DNA of 64,000 bases from Bathynomus jamesi. Lineage: Eukaryota; Arthropoda; Malacostraca; Isopoda; Cirolanidae. The notes under the pieces were generated by a model. That model had not been told where the DNA came from and made no database searches. It was given only the letters and a program-made list of their open reading frames with translations. Position numbers and translations under genes: made by a program. The stretch lies in NCBI GenBank assembly GCA_023014485.1, contig JAJOZX010003301.1:314501-378500 (forward strand), in the 5' to 3' direction. Shown here one piece after another: positions 1 to 9,440 of this stretch. Position 1 is the first letter of the stretch. The number at the start of each line of letters is the position of its first letter.

Positions 1-302
1 CAGCCGCCAAACGTCTAAATGGCACTATCACCCAATAATCGTCTACATCACCGTCATCTGACCCGAATCCAAAGGACAGACTCGTCCTGACTTCACGCTC
101 GTCGCGATTCTGAAGAGCAAACTCTACAATACGCTGTACAACCCGGCGTAGCCCGCGCTCAATTCCATTGCTATACATGGCTCTAGGGTCGACCCTGACT
201 CTATACCGATTTCTAGTCAAGGCTGGGGTGGGGGCTGCGGATCGCACCAATTCGATCGTTATATCATCCTCAACAGAACGGGGGGCAACTGTGACGGATG
301 AA
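1..302 (-). pseudogene. Minus-strand Polinton-side gene, N-terminal part, continues past position 1
   Basis: Read on the minus strand, about 95 codons stay open from near 290 to the window edge. The product is rich in Arg, Val and Asp (short stretches: SVEDDITIELVR, RYRVRVDPRAMYSNG, DDYWVIVPFRRL). An upstream Pro/Ala-rich stretch lies in the neighbouring frame, so one frameshift near 300 is likely. In Polintons the protein-primed DNA polymerase B is often divergent from the packaging genes, so this may be its N-terminal region. No polymerase motif is visible in the window and the identity is inference. Other candidates are an unrelated Polinton gene or a terminal-protein-like domain. Confidence 0.4.
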
Positions 303-645
303 TTAGGGGTATATTAGCGGAAGGTGCTGCTGGGGGCTTGTTGCGTAAGAGGTTGAGGGTTGGGGATCTATTACTGGTGCAACAGGCGCGTATTTCGTCG
401 CTTTATACCTGACGTGGGGTTCTCACACCTCCGCTTTGGACGTGCTACCGGTATCGCTGGTGAGGGTTCGTTGGCAGGGGAGATCACAACTACACTGTCG
501 TCGAGGTCATCCGTAATGTCAATGATGGGGCTCTACCTCATCGTCATTCACGGTTCTGTGGGAGAAGAAAGCAAAATATAAGGAACAGCACTCAAAATTT
601 GTAATATTTTGTAAATGACCCACTTAGGAGTGTGACGTGTTAGAA
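303..645. other. Spacer between divergent Polinton genes
   Basis: No convincing coding frame. The stretch separates the minus-strand gene at the window edge from the plus-strand ATPase and would have to hold both promoters. No clean TATA box or initiator pair was seen. Confidence 0.3.
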
Positions 646-1271
646 ATGGACTCTGTAGAAAAATTCAGATTCACGAGCCATCCACAGTATTATATCTGGA
701 CCTACAGGATGTGGTAAAACTGTGTTTATGCTTAAAATCATTAAAGAAAAGGGAGAGATGTTCTCGAAATTTGTGCATAAAGTTATATGGTGCTATTCGA
801 CGTATCAATCAGTGTTCAACGAGTATCAAGATGATATTTTGTTCCACAAAGGCGTATATGACGTTAATTCGTAAAGGGAAATGAACATACAATCATTGTA
901 ATTGACGATCTCATGTTGGAGATGGATAAAACGTTTGCCGAGACATTTACAGTATTCTCCCACCATCTTAACATAAGCGTGTTCTTCATCAATCAGAATC
1001 TATTTTTCAAAAATAGATAATGCGCGATGTGTCGTTAAATACGCAATATCTAGTCTTATTCGCGCAACGTAGAGATGTATCACAAATTGGGGTATTAGCC
1101 AATCAAATGTTCCCGAATCAGCGTAAGGAGTTTTTGGAAGTTTATAAAGAAGCTACAAGCACGCGTTACGGATATTTGCTTTGCGACCTTCATCCGCGAA
1201 ACACGTTTAGAGTGCTTCTACGAACGAATATATTTCCAAACGAGCCTGAAACGGTGTATATTCCAGAATGA
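646..1271 (+). pseudogene. Polinton packaging ATPase (A32/FtsK-HerA type), frameshifted
   Basis: Would pump DNA into capsids. The start at 646 gives MDSVEKFRF, a usual opening for this family. After a frameshift near 675 comes the Walker A loop GPTGCGKT (about 695-718). After another near 872 comes Walker B IIVIDDLM (about 897-920). The third piece (1020-1271) holds the C-terminal part with the YGYLLCDLHP and LRTNIFP stretches. About 205 codons in total, near the normal length for a Polinton ATPase. Three frames are needed, so the gene is inactive. Its stop codon overlaps the next gene's start (ATGA at 1268-1271), a compact viral arrangement. Confidence 0.85.
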
Positions 1272-1578
1272 CAAAGAGACTAAAGAAATACGTGAATTAA
1301 TAAAAATCTATCATCGACTGCCCCGGGCAATGCAGCAGATGTTTATTAAAAATATCGACGCCGACTTTTTAAAATGCATCTGTGAAATCTGTCTTAACGT
1401 TATAAATTGCAATGTATCAATGAAAACCCCTCAGAAGGCTCGCCTACGCCGCTACAAGAACATAATACATGCACTCGCTCGTAAAAGTCAAACTGTAGCG
1501 AAGAAAAACGAATTATTGTACAAACAGGAGGGTCATTTCTCCCCATCTTATTTTCAGTTTTGGTCCTTTACTGACTAG
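1268..1578 (+). pseudogene. Small basic Polinton protein, frameshifted
   Basis: The start overlaps the ATPase stop. The first residues (MTKRLKKYV) are followed by a one-base shift near 1300, then a Lys/Arg-rich body containing ADFLKCICEICLNV and KKNELLYKQ. A hydrophobic tail follows in the next frame (GGSFLPILFSVLV, about 1528-1568). Small basic proteins with a hydrophobic end are regularly found between ATPase and integrase in arthropod Polintons. Their function is unknown; a minor virion or membrane-active peptide is only a guess. Confidence 0.6.
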
Positions 1579-1586
1579 ATTATATA

Positions 1587-2322
1587 ATGAAGAAAGTGGT
1601 AGTGATTCCCCACGAGGTGTACGCTTCACTGCAAAGGAATCCAGACACGGATCTAGATCCCCGTAAAAGCAGACTTAAAAGAATGGAAAGCGAATTGCTA
1701 GCCCTATTAAACAGTGAAAAACACCTGATGAGAAAAGAATCTTATACCAAGAAGCTCTGCAGAAATTTCTTCACGAGTACGAAATTATAAGAGCCCTACA
1801 GAGATTCCTGTGGTTATTAGGCACAGCACGGGGGACGATGGACATGGCGACATAGGATCTGTGCCCGACGATACAGCTACCAACCAAAAAGATTAGCCAC
1901 ACAACATATCGAACATGTATTAAAAAGCACCCTCCCACATACATTGATGAGTAAAGGCTTAAGTCTTTATAATCTATTGAATGAGGATCCAGCCATACAA
2001 TGGACCGATACAGGCGAGCTCATTGTGGAAGGATCAAAGGTACAGGGATCGAATATCGTAGACATTGTCCATGATCTGGTGAGAAGTGGGATAGGCCATC
2101 ACCATCAGATGGAAGCATATTAAAGCAAGACTACAACAAATAAATGTCCCTAAAACGTTGATAGGAAATCTGAACAGGTTAAAAGACTTGGAACATGCAA
2201 CGCATGTGACACAATTGAAGGAGCCGTCACCCCCGGCGGTAACACCTTTGAAGAGGAGCAAGAAGAGGTTAAAACCAACCCTACCCCGTGCCTCTAAAAT
2301 ACGCAAATGGCTAACGTATTAA
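1587..2322 (+). pseudogene. Conserved Polinton protein of unknown function, multiple frameshifts
   Basis: Begins MKKVVVIPHEVY and continues in shifting frames through a helical piece (YQEALQKFLHEYEI, near 1741-1785), a central block with GSNIVDIVHDLV (about 2047-2083), and a basic C-terminus with PLKRSKKRLKP ending at 2322. About 245 codons, the usual size for the matching gene in insect Polintons. The last 16 bases overlap the integrase start. At least three frame changes are needed. The function of this family is not established; position beside packaging and capsid genes suggests a virion or assembly role (inference). Confidence 0.6.
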
Positions 2323-3354
2323 CTAAACGCTATTATGAAATTTCTAACCCATCCTCTTACGGCGGCGTAGATAGACTGTACAGAAGTGTTTACGGAGTAG
2401 GAAAAAAGATGTTGAAAGATTTTGAGGGAGCAGGACGCGTTATACGCTTCATAAGCCTGTGAGAAAAAGATTTAAAACAGCCAAGACAACGGCTTCCTCG
2501 ATTGATTCTATTTGGCAAGCAGATTTAACAGACATGCAAAGATATTCTGTGTATAACGATGGTTACCGTTACATTCTATTCATAATAACGTATTCTCTAG
2601 ATATCTGTGGCTAGTTCCTCTGAAAAATAAATCACCTGAAACAGTAGCTAAAGCCACCAAAACGCTAATGTTAAAAGAAAACAGGGTTCCTGGCTATTTT
2701 TGTACGGATATGGGGAAGGAATTATAGGCCGTGCTTTTCAGAACATGTTGACAGAGTTTAATATCAGCTATTACACAACCAATTCTATACATAAGGCTTC
2801 TTTAGCTGAAAGAGCTCAGCGACCATAAAGGAACGCATGCACCGTTATTTTACACATAAAAACACATACAGATTTCTAGACATTCTGGAATCATGGGCAT
2901 CATCCTACAACCGCTCACACCATCGCACGATTGGGACAACACCTAACGAAGTTTTAGAAAGATGTACGCTGCCGAGAAGAGATGGATCACCACCACCACC
3001 ACACTCTGCGCGCTTCAAATCAATGATTATGTAAGGCTGTCGCGTTCGGGGAATAAATTCGCAAAGGGTTTTTGAGCAAGGATGGACACGCGAGATTTTT
3101 AAAGTTAGGGCTATGAGACCTAAAGGTGAGATAATGATGTATTACATTGAAGATTCGAATGGGAAGAAATCTCAGGTTTTTACCGCGAGGATTGCAGAAA
3201 GTTGCGTTTAATTTAGAAAAAATGTGTTTAAAATTGAGAAAATTTTAGGAAGCAAAGGTTCAGGAAGAGAAAAATGTACCTGGTGAAATGGCTAGGGTAC
3301 CCAGAAAGCTTCAACACCTATATAAAAGCTGATGCAATAATGAAGCTTAAATAG
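2307..3354 (+). pseudogene. Polinton integrase (rve/DDE) with C-terminal chromodomain remnant, frameshifted
   Basis: Would insert the element into host DNA. Opening MANVLTKRYYEISNPSSYGG is the usual N-terminus of Polinton integrases. Catalytic blocks visible in shifting frames: first Asp in WQADLTDM (about 2512-2535), second Asp in CTDMGKEL (about 2701-2724), Glu in KASLAERAQR (about 2792-2821). The segment RYFTHKNTYRFLDILESW (2843-2896) and the HHRTIG motif follow in a clean frame. Near 3273 a chromodomain-like end VKWLGYPESFNTYIKAD appears, ending at 3354. Several stops and frameshifts (near 2460, 2600, 2728, 2826, 3070) make it inactive. The family resembles the worm protein F54H12.3. Confidence 0.85.
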
Positions 3355-3362
3355 TATGCAAC

Positions 3363-4206
3363 ATGGCTCCTAACTTTCTACGTCACACTCCCGTCCTCCT
3401 CGTCCCTGTCTGTACACCCTAACAACACACTAGCCAACTTTGTAACAGCTCCACAAGCACATTGAATTGGGTCGTGATTCGTATGAGGTGGGATATGCGA
3501 AATTCAGCTGGACACCATCTTTTTAAATATTTAACATAAAGAACCCGTTTTTACGATTCTTAGAGACATTGACGAGTGTGAAAAAGCTGGTTGCTATGGA
3601 TGAAACTATGCGTATCGCTCGGACTAAGGTTGCACGGTATTACAGTACAGAATAAGACTAGGACCGGGTCATATGGTTCGGCCGAGGATGTTGTGAGAGG
3701 CTTAACGTAAGTTTTAAGAAACTCAAACCTTACGAATGATTTAGTATACGAAATCGTAAACAACCCTGCACATACACTAATCCTAAAATCAAAGACTAAC
3801 AGACGTATTAAAGACCATAGAAGTTCCAAATTCTAACCAATGGCCGATATAGCGCAGTCCTTCCAAAGAGACACATTTCACGAGACACAGCATAACTTGT
3901 CCAGATTAATGTATCAATTGAAGATGGAGAAATTGGCTGAAAGGTCCCAGACATGTCTATATTTACAGTAATATAGTGGAGCACCAGTTTGTTGGGGATA
4001 CCCAGGCACGCCTGCTGCGCATTGCTCACATCCCAACCATAGAGGAAGGAGTTTGAGTATTACATATGACAGACCCCATTATGTGAATGTCGCAACTAAT
4101 TTAATAACCAATATCTCAATATATATAAGAACGATTGAGGGTGAAAACTTCCCATTCGGTAACGGAGCTTAACAGTGAAGCTACACTTTCGACGCATGAG
4201 TTATAA
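3363..4206 (+). pseudogene. Polinton minor capsid (penton-like single jelly-roll) protein, heavily broken
   Basis: Starts at 3363 with a shift right after the start, giving the family's FYVTLPS opening (near 3378). The middle is very decayed. Recognisable C-terminal blocks are VEHQFVGDTQARLLRIAHIP (about 3977-4036), RPHYVNV and GENFPFGNGA. The stop at 4204-4206 overlaps the next gene's start. Assignment as minor capsid follows from published work assigning single-jelly-roll folds to this Polinton gene and from its place between integrase and major capsid. At least six lesions. Confidence 0.65.
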
Positions 4207-4598
4207 TGGATAGAAAGCCTTTCACCGTCTATCGAGGGGTGAGATACCAGCGCGGTAGTGGACTTGGTCATTTTTTTCATCCATACTACGTACGGCTGTT
4301 TCTTTGCTGAAGAGGGGGGCCAGATACCTCGGAAGAAAGCGCTACAATCAGGTATTACACTGCAGAAGACATATGGCCGGGGCTAAACCTAAAGAAGCTC
4401 TAAAAAAACATTTAAGCATACACGGGACGAAATCATCAAAGATGCAAAGAGAAAAATGCGTGGTGGCGGGAAGAAGAAAGAAGAGAGGCCTCCCGGAAGA
4501 AAGGGTCACGTGGTATTAAACGTAAAAGGCTATCAAAAAAGAAGTGCTGTAAGCTAATGAACCTATGGTTGACCACTTTTTTGACTGATATAAGCTAA
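4206..4598 (+). pseudogene. Basic core-like Polinton protein, frameshifted
   Basis: Begins MDRKPFTVYRGVRYQRGSGL, the standard opening of a small Gly/Arg-rich Polinton protein. A second frame (4304-4519) supplies the Lys-rich helix ALKKHLSIHGTKSSK, and a third the Lys/Arg tail (KRKRLSKKKCCK, near 4519-4554). The strong positive charge suggests DNA or capsid-interior binding, comparable to adenovirus core peptides (inference). Lies between minor and major capsid genes. Confidence 0.55.
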
Positions 4599-4611
4599 GG
4601 ACATTGATCTC

Positions 4612-5947
4612 ATGAATCATAGTTTGTTTACCACCTGTCGAGAGAGGAGTCACTATTTCGCCATGGCACGCTTCATCCACCCATGTAGTTCACATCTGTA
4701 AATCGAGCTGTCCCTTTTTGAGCTGCCTCCAACCCAAGTTTCTATTGAGCACAGTGACTTTATTACAATTACCCTTAAACACAATTAGTTCCCGAGTGCA
4801 CCTATAGAATTCGTGATACCCACTAGGCCCTTACTTTTTTGATCCAAGCTGTGTGCACATGTTACGCTAAGCTACGTATAGCCCATTCTGATGGAACGGT
4901 CTGCGATGACAAAATGCTGTATACCCTGAAACAAACTTTCTGCACTCCATATTCAACCAGTGTGACGTATATTTAAAATCAGACCAACATATCGCAGGCA
5001 CAGGGTACTATCATCTACGAGCCTATCTGGAAAATGTCCTCAACTTTTCCAAAGAAGCGAAGGCTACCTTTTTAAGTGCCGAGGGATATTATCCAACTAA
5101 AGATGAAAGTAGTATAAAGGAGAAATTTAAAAATTCTAAAAAGAAAATATACGTGTTTTGGACAGTTTGCACACAGATTTCACTTTCAGAGAATTGCTTG
5201 TCAACGGGGTGGATATGAAAATAAAGCTCACCCGCACGAGTCCTGAGATCTGCTTAAATCTGGATCTGATCAAGAGGAGGGTGCTGCAAAGCCTGTTTGT
5301 GGTTCACATTATGGACACATACCTCCGCGTACGGCGAGTGAAATTAAGTCACCAAACAACTAGAAATGAGAAAAATTTTCTAAACGCTACAGTGAAATAT
5401 CCTATTAACAGAGTACAAATCAACTATATACGTGCCTGCAGCAGGTTAGCCATCGAGCAGATAGAAAACATTGCCTGGGAATCTTTCTGAAAGGATATTA
5501 ATCGGTATGCAGGACCATGCTTCGGTGAATGGAAAATATAAAAAGAGTGCCTTTAAATTCGAATTTCGGACTTAAAAATATAACTCTATACGTTAATAGC
5601 ACTGTCGGGGTGGACACATGGGTACGGACTATTCATCAGACGCTGTGTTACCTCTTTGTGCCAGAGCCTATAGTAATCTGACCCATATTGCAGGTGATTG
5701 TGATGAGCTTGGTAATGGGGTAACGCAGGAAGAATTCATTGATCAATTTAACCTTTATCCGTTTGACATTACACCTGACTTATCTGCTAGCGTAAATACC
5801 CATTTAACCCCACAGCAGAGCGGAAACATCTCAGTGCGGCTGGAATTCGCCAAGCCTATAGACGCTCCTATTAGTGTACTAGTATATCTCGAATCGCAAG
5901 CCCTAATAGAAGTAGATAGATTTAGGAGCGTTATCACTGACTTTTAA
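4612..5947 (+). pseudogene. Polinton major capsid protein (double jelly-roll, F54H12.2-like), frameshifted
   Basis: The N-terminal half (4612-5150) is fragmented over all three frames. The middle (5158-5490) is open and carries RELLVNGVDMKIKLTR, an Ile/Val-rich strand pair and ATVKYPINRVQ. The C-terminus (5618-5947) is open with GNGVTQEEFIDQFNLYPFDI and ends in the family's usual acidic/aromatic tail (RSVITDF). Together these match the family often annotated F54H12.2-like in arthropod genomes, identified as the double-jelly-roll major capsid of Polintons. The gene stops one base before the protease start. It cannot make a full protein here. Confidence 0.8.
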
Positions 5948-5948
5948 A

Positions 5949-6431
5949 ATGGATGCTAATACACTTCAGAAAGTAATGGAACGAGTCACACGTTCCAAAT
6001 TTATCGGCGTGTTTGCGAAGAATGAAACATTGAGTTTGCCAAGTACGCGAGAATGCGGTAGTCTTATTGTGAACACAGATGTCATCGGTAATGAAGGGAT
6101 TCACTGGATCGCTGTCTATTTTAAAAATAGACAGCGCCTGTACTATTTTGATTCACTCGGTACTCAACCCTGGAGTGACCCTATTATTGTAAAATTTCTC
6201 GCTCAGTTACATATTCCCGAAGTTGTATGGAACCCATTTCGTATACAAGGATATTTTAGTAATGTTTGCGGAATGTACTGCGTCTCATTTCTCACGCATA
6301 TGTCATGTGATAAAGAATTTATAAATTTTTTAAATTTATTTGACCCGTGTCACACTCGCCGAAACGATGAAATGGTATGCAGACAGATAAAAATCCGTTT
6401 TCCAATTGTACGTACTCGTTGTATAGTATAA
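5949..6431 (+). CDS. Polinton cysteine protease (adenain-like, peptidase C5 type), frame intact
   Basis: 160 residues in one open frame, starting one base after the capsid stop codon. Would process capsid proteins during maturation. The expected catalytic layout is present: His52 in GIHWIAVYF, Asp68 in YYFDSLG, Gln100 and Cys107 in IQGYFSNVCGMYC. The Gln-to-Cys spacing of seven equals that of adenovirus protease. Length is close to the family norm. It is the only gene of this Polinton without a visible lesion. Given the decay around it, that is more likely chance than a retained function, but it should be compared with other copies. Confidence 0.88.
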   Translation: MDANTLQKVMERVTRSKFIGVFAKNETLSLPSTRECGSLIVNTDVIGNEGIHWIAVYFKNRQRLYYFDSLGTQPWSDPIIVKFLAQLHIPEVVWNPFRIQGYFSNVCGMYCVSFLTHMSCDKEFINFLNLFDPCHTRRNDEMVCRQIKIRFPIVRTRCIV

Positions 6432-6497
6432 TGTTTTTGTTCGTATATTTGTAACGGTATATTCTGTAGTTGGTTATTGTACTGATTTCTTTCATTT

Positions 6498-6503
6498 AAT
6501 AAA
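6498..6503 (+). terminator. Poly(A) signal after the protease gene
   Basis: AATAAA 67 bases after the protease stop, followed by A/T-rich sequence with a TGT-rich stretch. It would end the plus-strand late transcript just before the minus-strand small ORFs. Confidence 0.4.
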
Positions 6504-6550
6504 TTTATGAAAATATATGTGTCTTCTTACCCAAAAAGATCGAAAAACAC

Positions 6551-6676
6551 TTACATTATTTCGGTGTGACATTGCTGACTGATCAGTATATCCTCCGTAT
6601 TCATGACACGAGATTCTTCAAAAGATTGTATAACACGTGTCAAATCCTCATCGGACCTTAAAGGAATAATGTTCAT
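6551..6676 (-). CDS. Small acidic minus-strand ORF A beside the Polinton, possible exon
   Basis: 41 codons from an ATG at 6676, acidic (short runs SDEDL, SFEES, NTEDI) and ending EIM. The stop codon lies inside a GTAAGTG string, a strong 5' splice-site consensus (AAT|GTAAGTG), so the true exon may splice rather than stop. It converges on the protease gene. ORF B at 6920-7093 has the same kind of ending. Function unknown; it could be one exon of an accessory Polinton gene, or chance. Confidence 0.4.
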   Translation of the reverse strand: MNIIPLRSDEDLTRVIQSFEESRVMNTEDILISQQCHTEIM

Positions 6677-6748
6677 TCTTTTAAAACATATACAGAGTAT
6701 ACAGACAGATCCCCATTATGTGAAGATATCTTTGGTTCATTTAAGAGG

Positions 6749-6846
6749 AATAACATTGATTGCCATAAAAAATTTCGATTTTAGCATAATGGCGATAAGA
6801 GGTAAAACCAAATAACATTGATTGCCATAAAAAATTTCGATTTTTG
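6749..6846. repeat. Short direct duplication, about 35 bp, two copies
   Basis: The string AATAACATTGATTGCCATAA plus the following AAATTTCGAT occurs at 6749-6783 and again at 6810-6845, separated by about 27 bases. It sits between the two small minus-strand ORFs. Confidence 0.8.
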
Positions 6847-6919
6847 GTGAGTATCTAAATGAAGTATTTGACGAGATACTACAACCCTCCATATATATAT
6901 AAAATCGAATTATAGACAC

Positions 6920-7093
6920 TTACATTTCTATGGTAGTCCCTTGCGTCGGATTGTAAGGAGCGTCACTGCAAATATCTTCAACGGTTTGCGTTGGAAATAA
7001 TTCATCACGGTCAATCGCGTTAAAAAGATTAATTGCAGTTAATGCTGCAGTGTCACTTTCTTCATACAAATCCGGGGAGACGTACAGGTCCAT
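6920..7093 (-). CDS. Small acidic minus-strand ORF B beside the Polinton, possible exon
   Basis: 57 codons from an ATG at 7093 with CTCCACC just upstream. Very acidic (SPDLYEESD, DRDELFP, TVEDICSD), ending IEM. Again the stop is embedded in AAAT|GTAAGTGTC, a strong donor. Downstream of that donor the sequence matches a dispersed repeat module (also at 9035-9085 and in the 7311-8533 array). It resembles ORF A in charge, in the T/V-E-D-I string and in its end, so the two may be duplicated exons. A TATA-like box lies 64 bases upstream of its ATG. The protein is not recognised. Confidence 0.45.
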   Translation of the reverse strand: MDLYVSPDLYEESDTAALTAINLFNAIDRDELFPTQTVEDICSDAPYNPTQGTTIEM

Positions 7094-7156
7094 GGTGGAG
7101 GGAATGATTATTCACTGACGCGAAAATAGCTACTGTTACTCCAACTGAAAAATATC

Positions 7157-7165
7157 CCTTTTATA
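7157..7165 (-). promoter_or_regulatory. TATA box upstream of ORF B
   Basis: TATAAAAGG on the minus strand, 64 bases before the ORF B start. A TCAGTT initiator-like string lies at 7148-7143, closer than the usual 30 bases, so the start point is uncertain. Confidence 0.4.
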
Positions 7166-7310
7166 TGCACAATCGCCAAGCTCCGCCCCAAAAGACCAGA
7201 TGTTCGTAGTGATTGGTGCCGTGTAGCTGGGTGGAGCTATGACGTGTACCAATCCGCTATAACGGGGCCGGACGACTAATGACATCTTTATATTTTCTCA
7301 AAGAAATATA

Positions 7311-7541
7311 TCCTAATTATATTTTTAAAAAAGCATTCGGTTTCCGCGTTAAACTGTGGGTCTAAGGTGGAGTGAAAACTTTACCCGTTGTTACAATTCG
7401 AGCTAGTTGTTATTATTACTAAAGAGAAAATCATGCATGCTTTTCGGTCATACTACTGTCTCGGATCAAATGATCCTGTTATTTTAAATCCGGTTCAATA
7501 ATCCTGTTATGTTGAAATGTGGAAGAGTAAGCAACGACCCT

Positions 7542-7584
<43 letters not shown>

Positions 7585-7918
7585 CGAATTATAGACACTT
7601 ACAGAAATCCTTTCCTCGTGAAAGGAAAAACAATGCTTAATGATTAACTTCTTATATTGAATAAATAACCACTCACTCGTGAAAGTTCCTCTAATTATAT
7701 TTTTAAAAGAGCGTTCGGTTTCCACATTAAACTGTGGGTCTGAGGTGGAGTGAAAACTTTACCCGTTGTTACAATTCGAGCTAGTTGTTATTATTACTAA
7801 AGAGAAAATCATGCATGCTTTTCGGTCATACTACTGCTCGGATCAAATGATCCTGTTATTTTAAATCCGGTTCAATAATCCTGTTATGTTGAAATGTGGA
7901 AGAGTAAGCAACGACCCT

Positions 7919-7954
<36 letters not shown>

Positions 7955-8533
7955 GAATTATAGACACTTACAGAAATCTTTCCTCGTGAAAGGAAAAACA
8001 ATGCTTAATGATTAACTTCTTATATTGAATAAATAACCTCACTCGTGAAAGTTCCTCTAATTATATTTTTAAAAGAGCGTTCGGTTTCCACATTAAACTC
8101 TGGTCTGAGGTGGAGTGAAAACTTTACCGTTGTTACAATTCGAGCTAGTTGTTATTATTACTAAAGAGAAAATCATGCATGCTTTTCGGTCATACTACTG
8201 TCTCGGATCAAATGATCCTGTTATTTTAAATCCGGTTCAATAATCCTGTTATGTTGAAATGTGGAAGAGTAAGCAACGACCCTCCATATTATATATATAT
8301 ATATATATTATAATATATATATATTATATATATATATATCGAGTTATAGACACTTACAGAAATCCTTTCCTCGTGAAAGGAAAAACAATGCTTAATAATT
8401 AACTTCTTATATTGAATAAATAACCACTCACTCGTGAAAGTTCCTCTAATTATATTTTTAAAAGAGCGTTCGGTTTCCACATTAAACAGTGGGTCTGAGG
8501 TGGAGTGAAAACTTTACCCGTTGTTACAATTCG
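7311..8533. repeat. Tandem array, period 366-389 bp, about 3.25 copies
   Basis: Units start (TCCT then TAATTATATTTTTAAA) at 7311, 7687, 8053 and 8442, the last truncated near 8530. Each full unit holds the same single-copy-like sequence, including GAGCTAGTTGTTATTATTAC, then CCCTCC, an (AT)n run of variable length and structure (the third is broken up), then TCGAATTATAGACACTTAC and a small hairpin CCTTTCCTCGTGAAAGG. The units are close to identical outside the (AT)n, implying recent amplification. Apparent ORFs across it come from the AT runs. Confidence 0.92.
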
Positions 8534-8772
8534 AACAATTGTGTTCGAACAATCGTCCGTAATTCGATTATTATTTATTATAATTGTGGGTATAGTTAAC
8601 CTGGAAAAAAGAAAGTAAATTTAAATTAGTACACTTAATTTTAAATAATATTTTGGGAAAACTGAGTAAATGGAAATATTATTTTCTCGAAAACTATGGG
8701 TGATAGAAAAATTCTAGGTTACGTGAATGGAATTTGCTGGCAAAAGATACAAGCATATTCCTTTATTTGAAT

Positions 8773-8823
<51 letters not shown>

Positions 8824-9147
8824 ATAATTGTGGGTATATCTAAGAAATGGTGTCAAGAGAGGATTTGTTCAAGCTGTCTGGGAGAAAGGTCTGGGAGAAA
8901 GGTAAAATTTTGGTCAGAAAAAAATCGCCTCGGGTGAATCGATTTAACCCAGATTGTCGGTATCCCTTTCCTCGTGTGCGTGTGTGTATAGATTTGAGAA
9001 TACGATCGTGTGTTTTGTTTTTAATTCGGTGAAACGAGATACTACAGCCCTCCATATATATAAAATCGAATTATAGACACTTACAGAAATCCTTTCCTCG
9101 TGAAAGGAAAAACAACGCTTAATGATCAAGCATATTCCTTTATTTGA

Positions 9148-9217
<70 letters not shown>

Positions 9218-9440
9218 GGGTATATCTAAGAAATGAGTCAAGAGAGGATTTGTTCAAGCTAACTGGAGGAAAGGTAAAATTATGGTCAGAAAAAATCGCC
9301 TCTGGCAATAGGTGAATCGATTTGACCCAGATTGTCGTATCCCTTTCCTCGTGTGCGTGTGTGTGTGTGTGTGTATGTGTGTGTGTGTGTGTGTGTGTGT
9401 ATAGATTTGAGAATACGATCGTGTGTTTTGGTTAATTTCA
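8534..9440. repeat. Two-copy composite direct repeat with (CT)n, (TA)n and (GT)n tracts
   Basis: A unit of about 300 bp is present twice, near 8740-9030 and 9127-9420. Order: CAAGCATATTCCTTTATTTGA, (CT)n, (TA)n, TGTGGGTATATCTAAGAAATG, a GGATTTGTTCAAGCT block, CCCAGATTGTCG, then GTGTGCGTGTGT tracts. Between the copies (9033-9126) is another instance of the module found in the 7311-8533 array and beside Polinton ORF B. No coding content. Confidence 0.85.

Larger units (their letters stand above)
1..7300 (+). mobile_element. Polinton/Maverick element (endogenous adintovirus-like), decayed, left end outside window
   Basis: A block of virus-like genes in typical Polinton company: FtsK/HerA-type packaging ATPase, retroviral-type integrase, minor and major capsid proteins and an adenovirus-type cysteine protease, packed with 1-16 bp overlaps (ATPase/small protein at 1268-1271, unknown gene/integrase at 2307-2322, minor capsid/core at 4206). 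Most genes carry several frameshifts or stops, so the copy is dead apart from the protease frame. The right limit is approximate: coding signals end near 7093 and a tandem repeat starts at 7311. No terminal inverted repeat could be matched because the left end is missing. Polintons are self-synthesising transposons thought to descend from or give rise to double-jelly-roll viruses. Confidence 0.88.

Noticed and set aside
1..7300. A live endogenous virus locus
   Set aside because: All genes except the short protease carry several frameshifts or stops.
7507..8480. Repeated small ORFs with identical Arg/Phe-rich starts in the tandem array
   Set aside because: They recur because the DNA unit recurs and run into the (AT)n tracts (Ile-Tyr runs); no sign of coding constraint.
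7311..8533. CRISPR-like array
   Set aside because: Period of about 375 bp, long near-identical units, eukaryotic context and no short repeat/unique spacer pattern.
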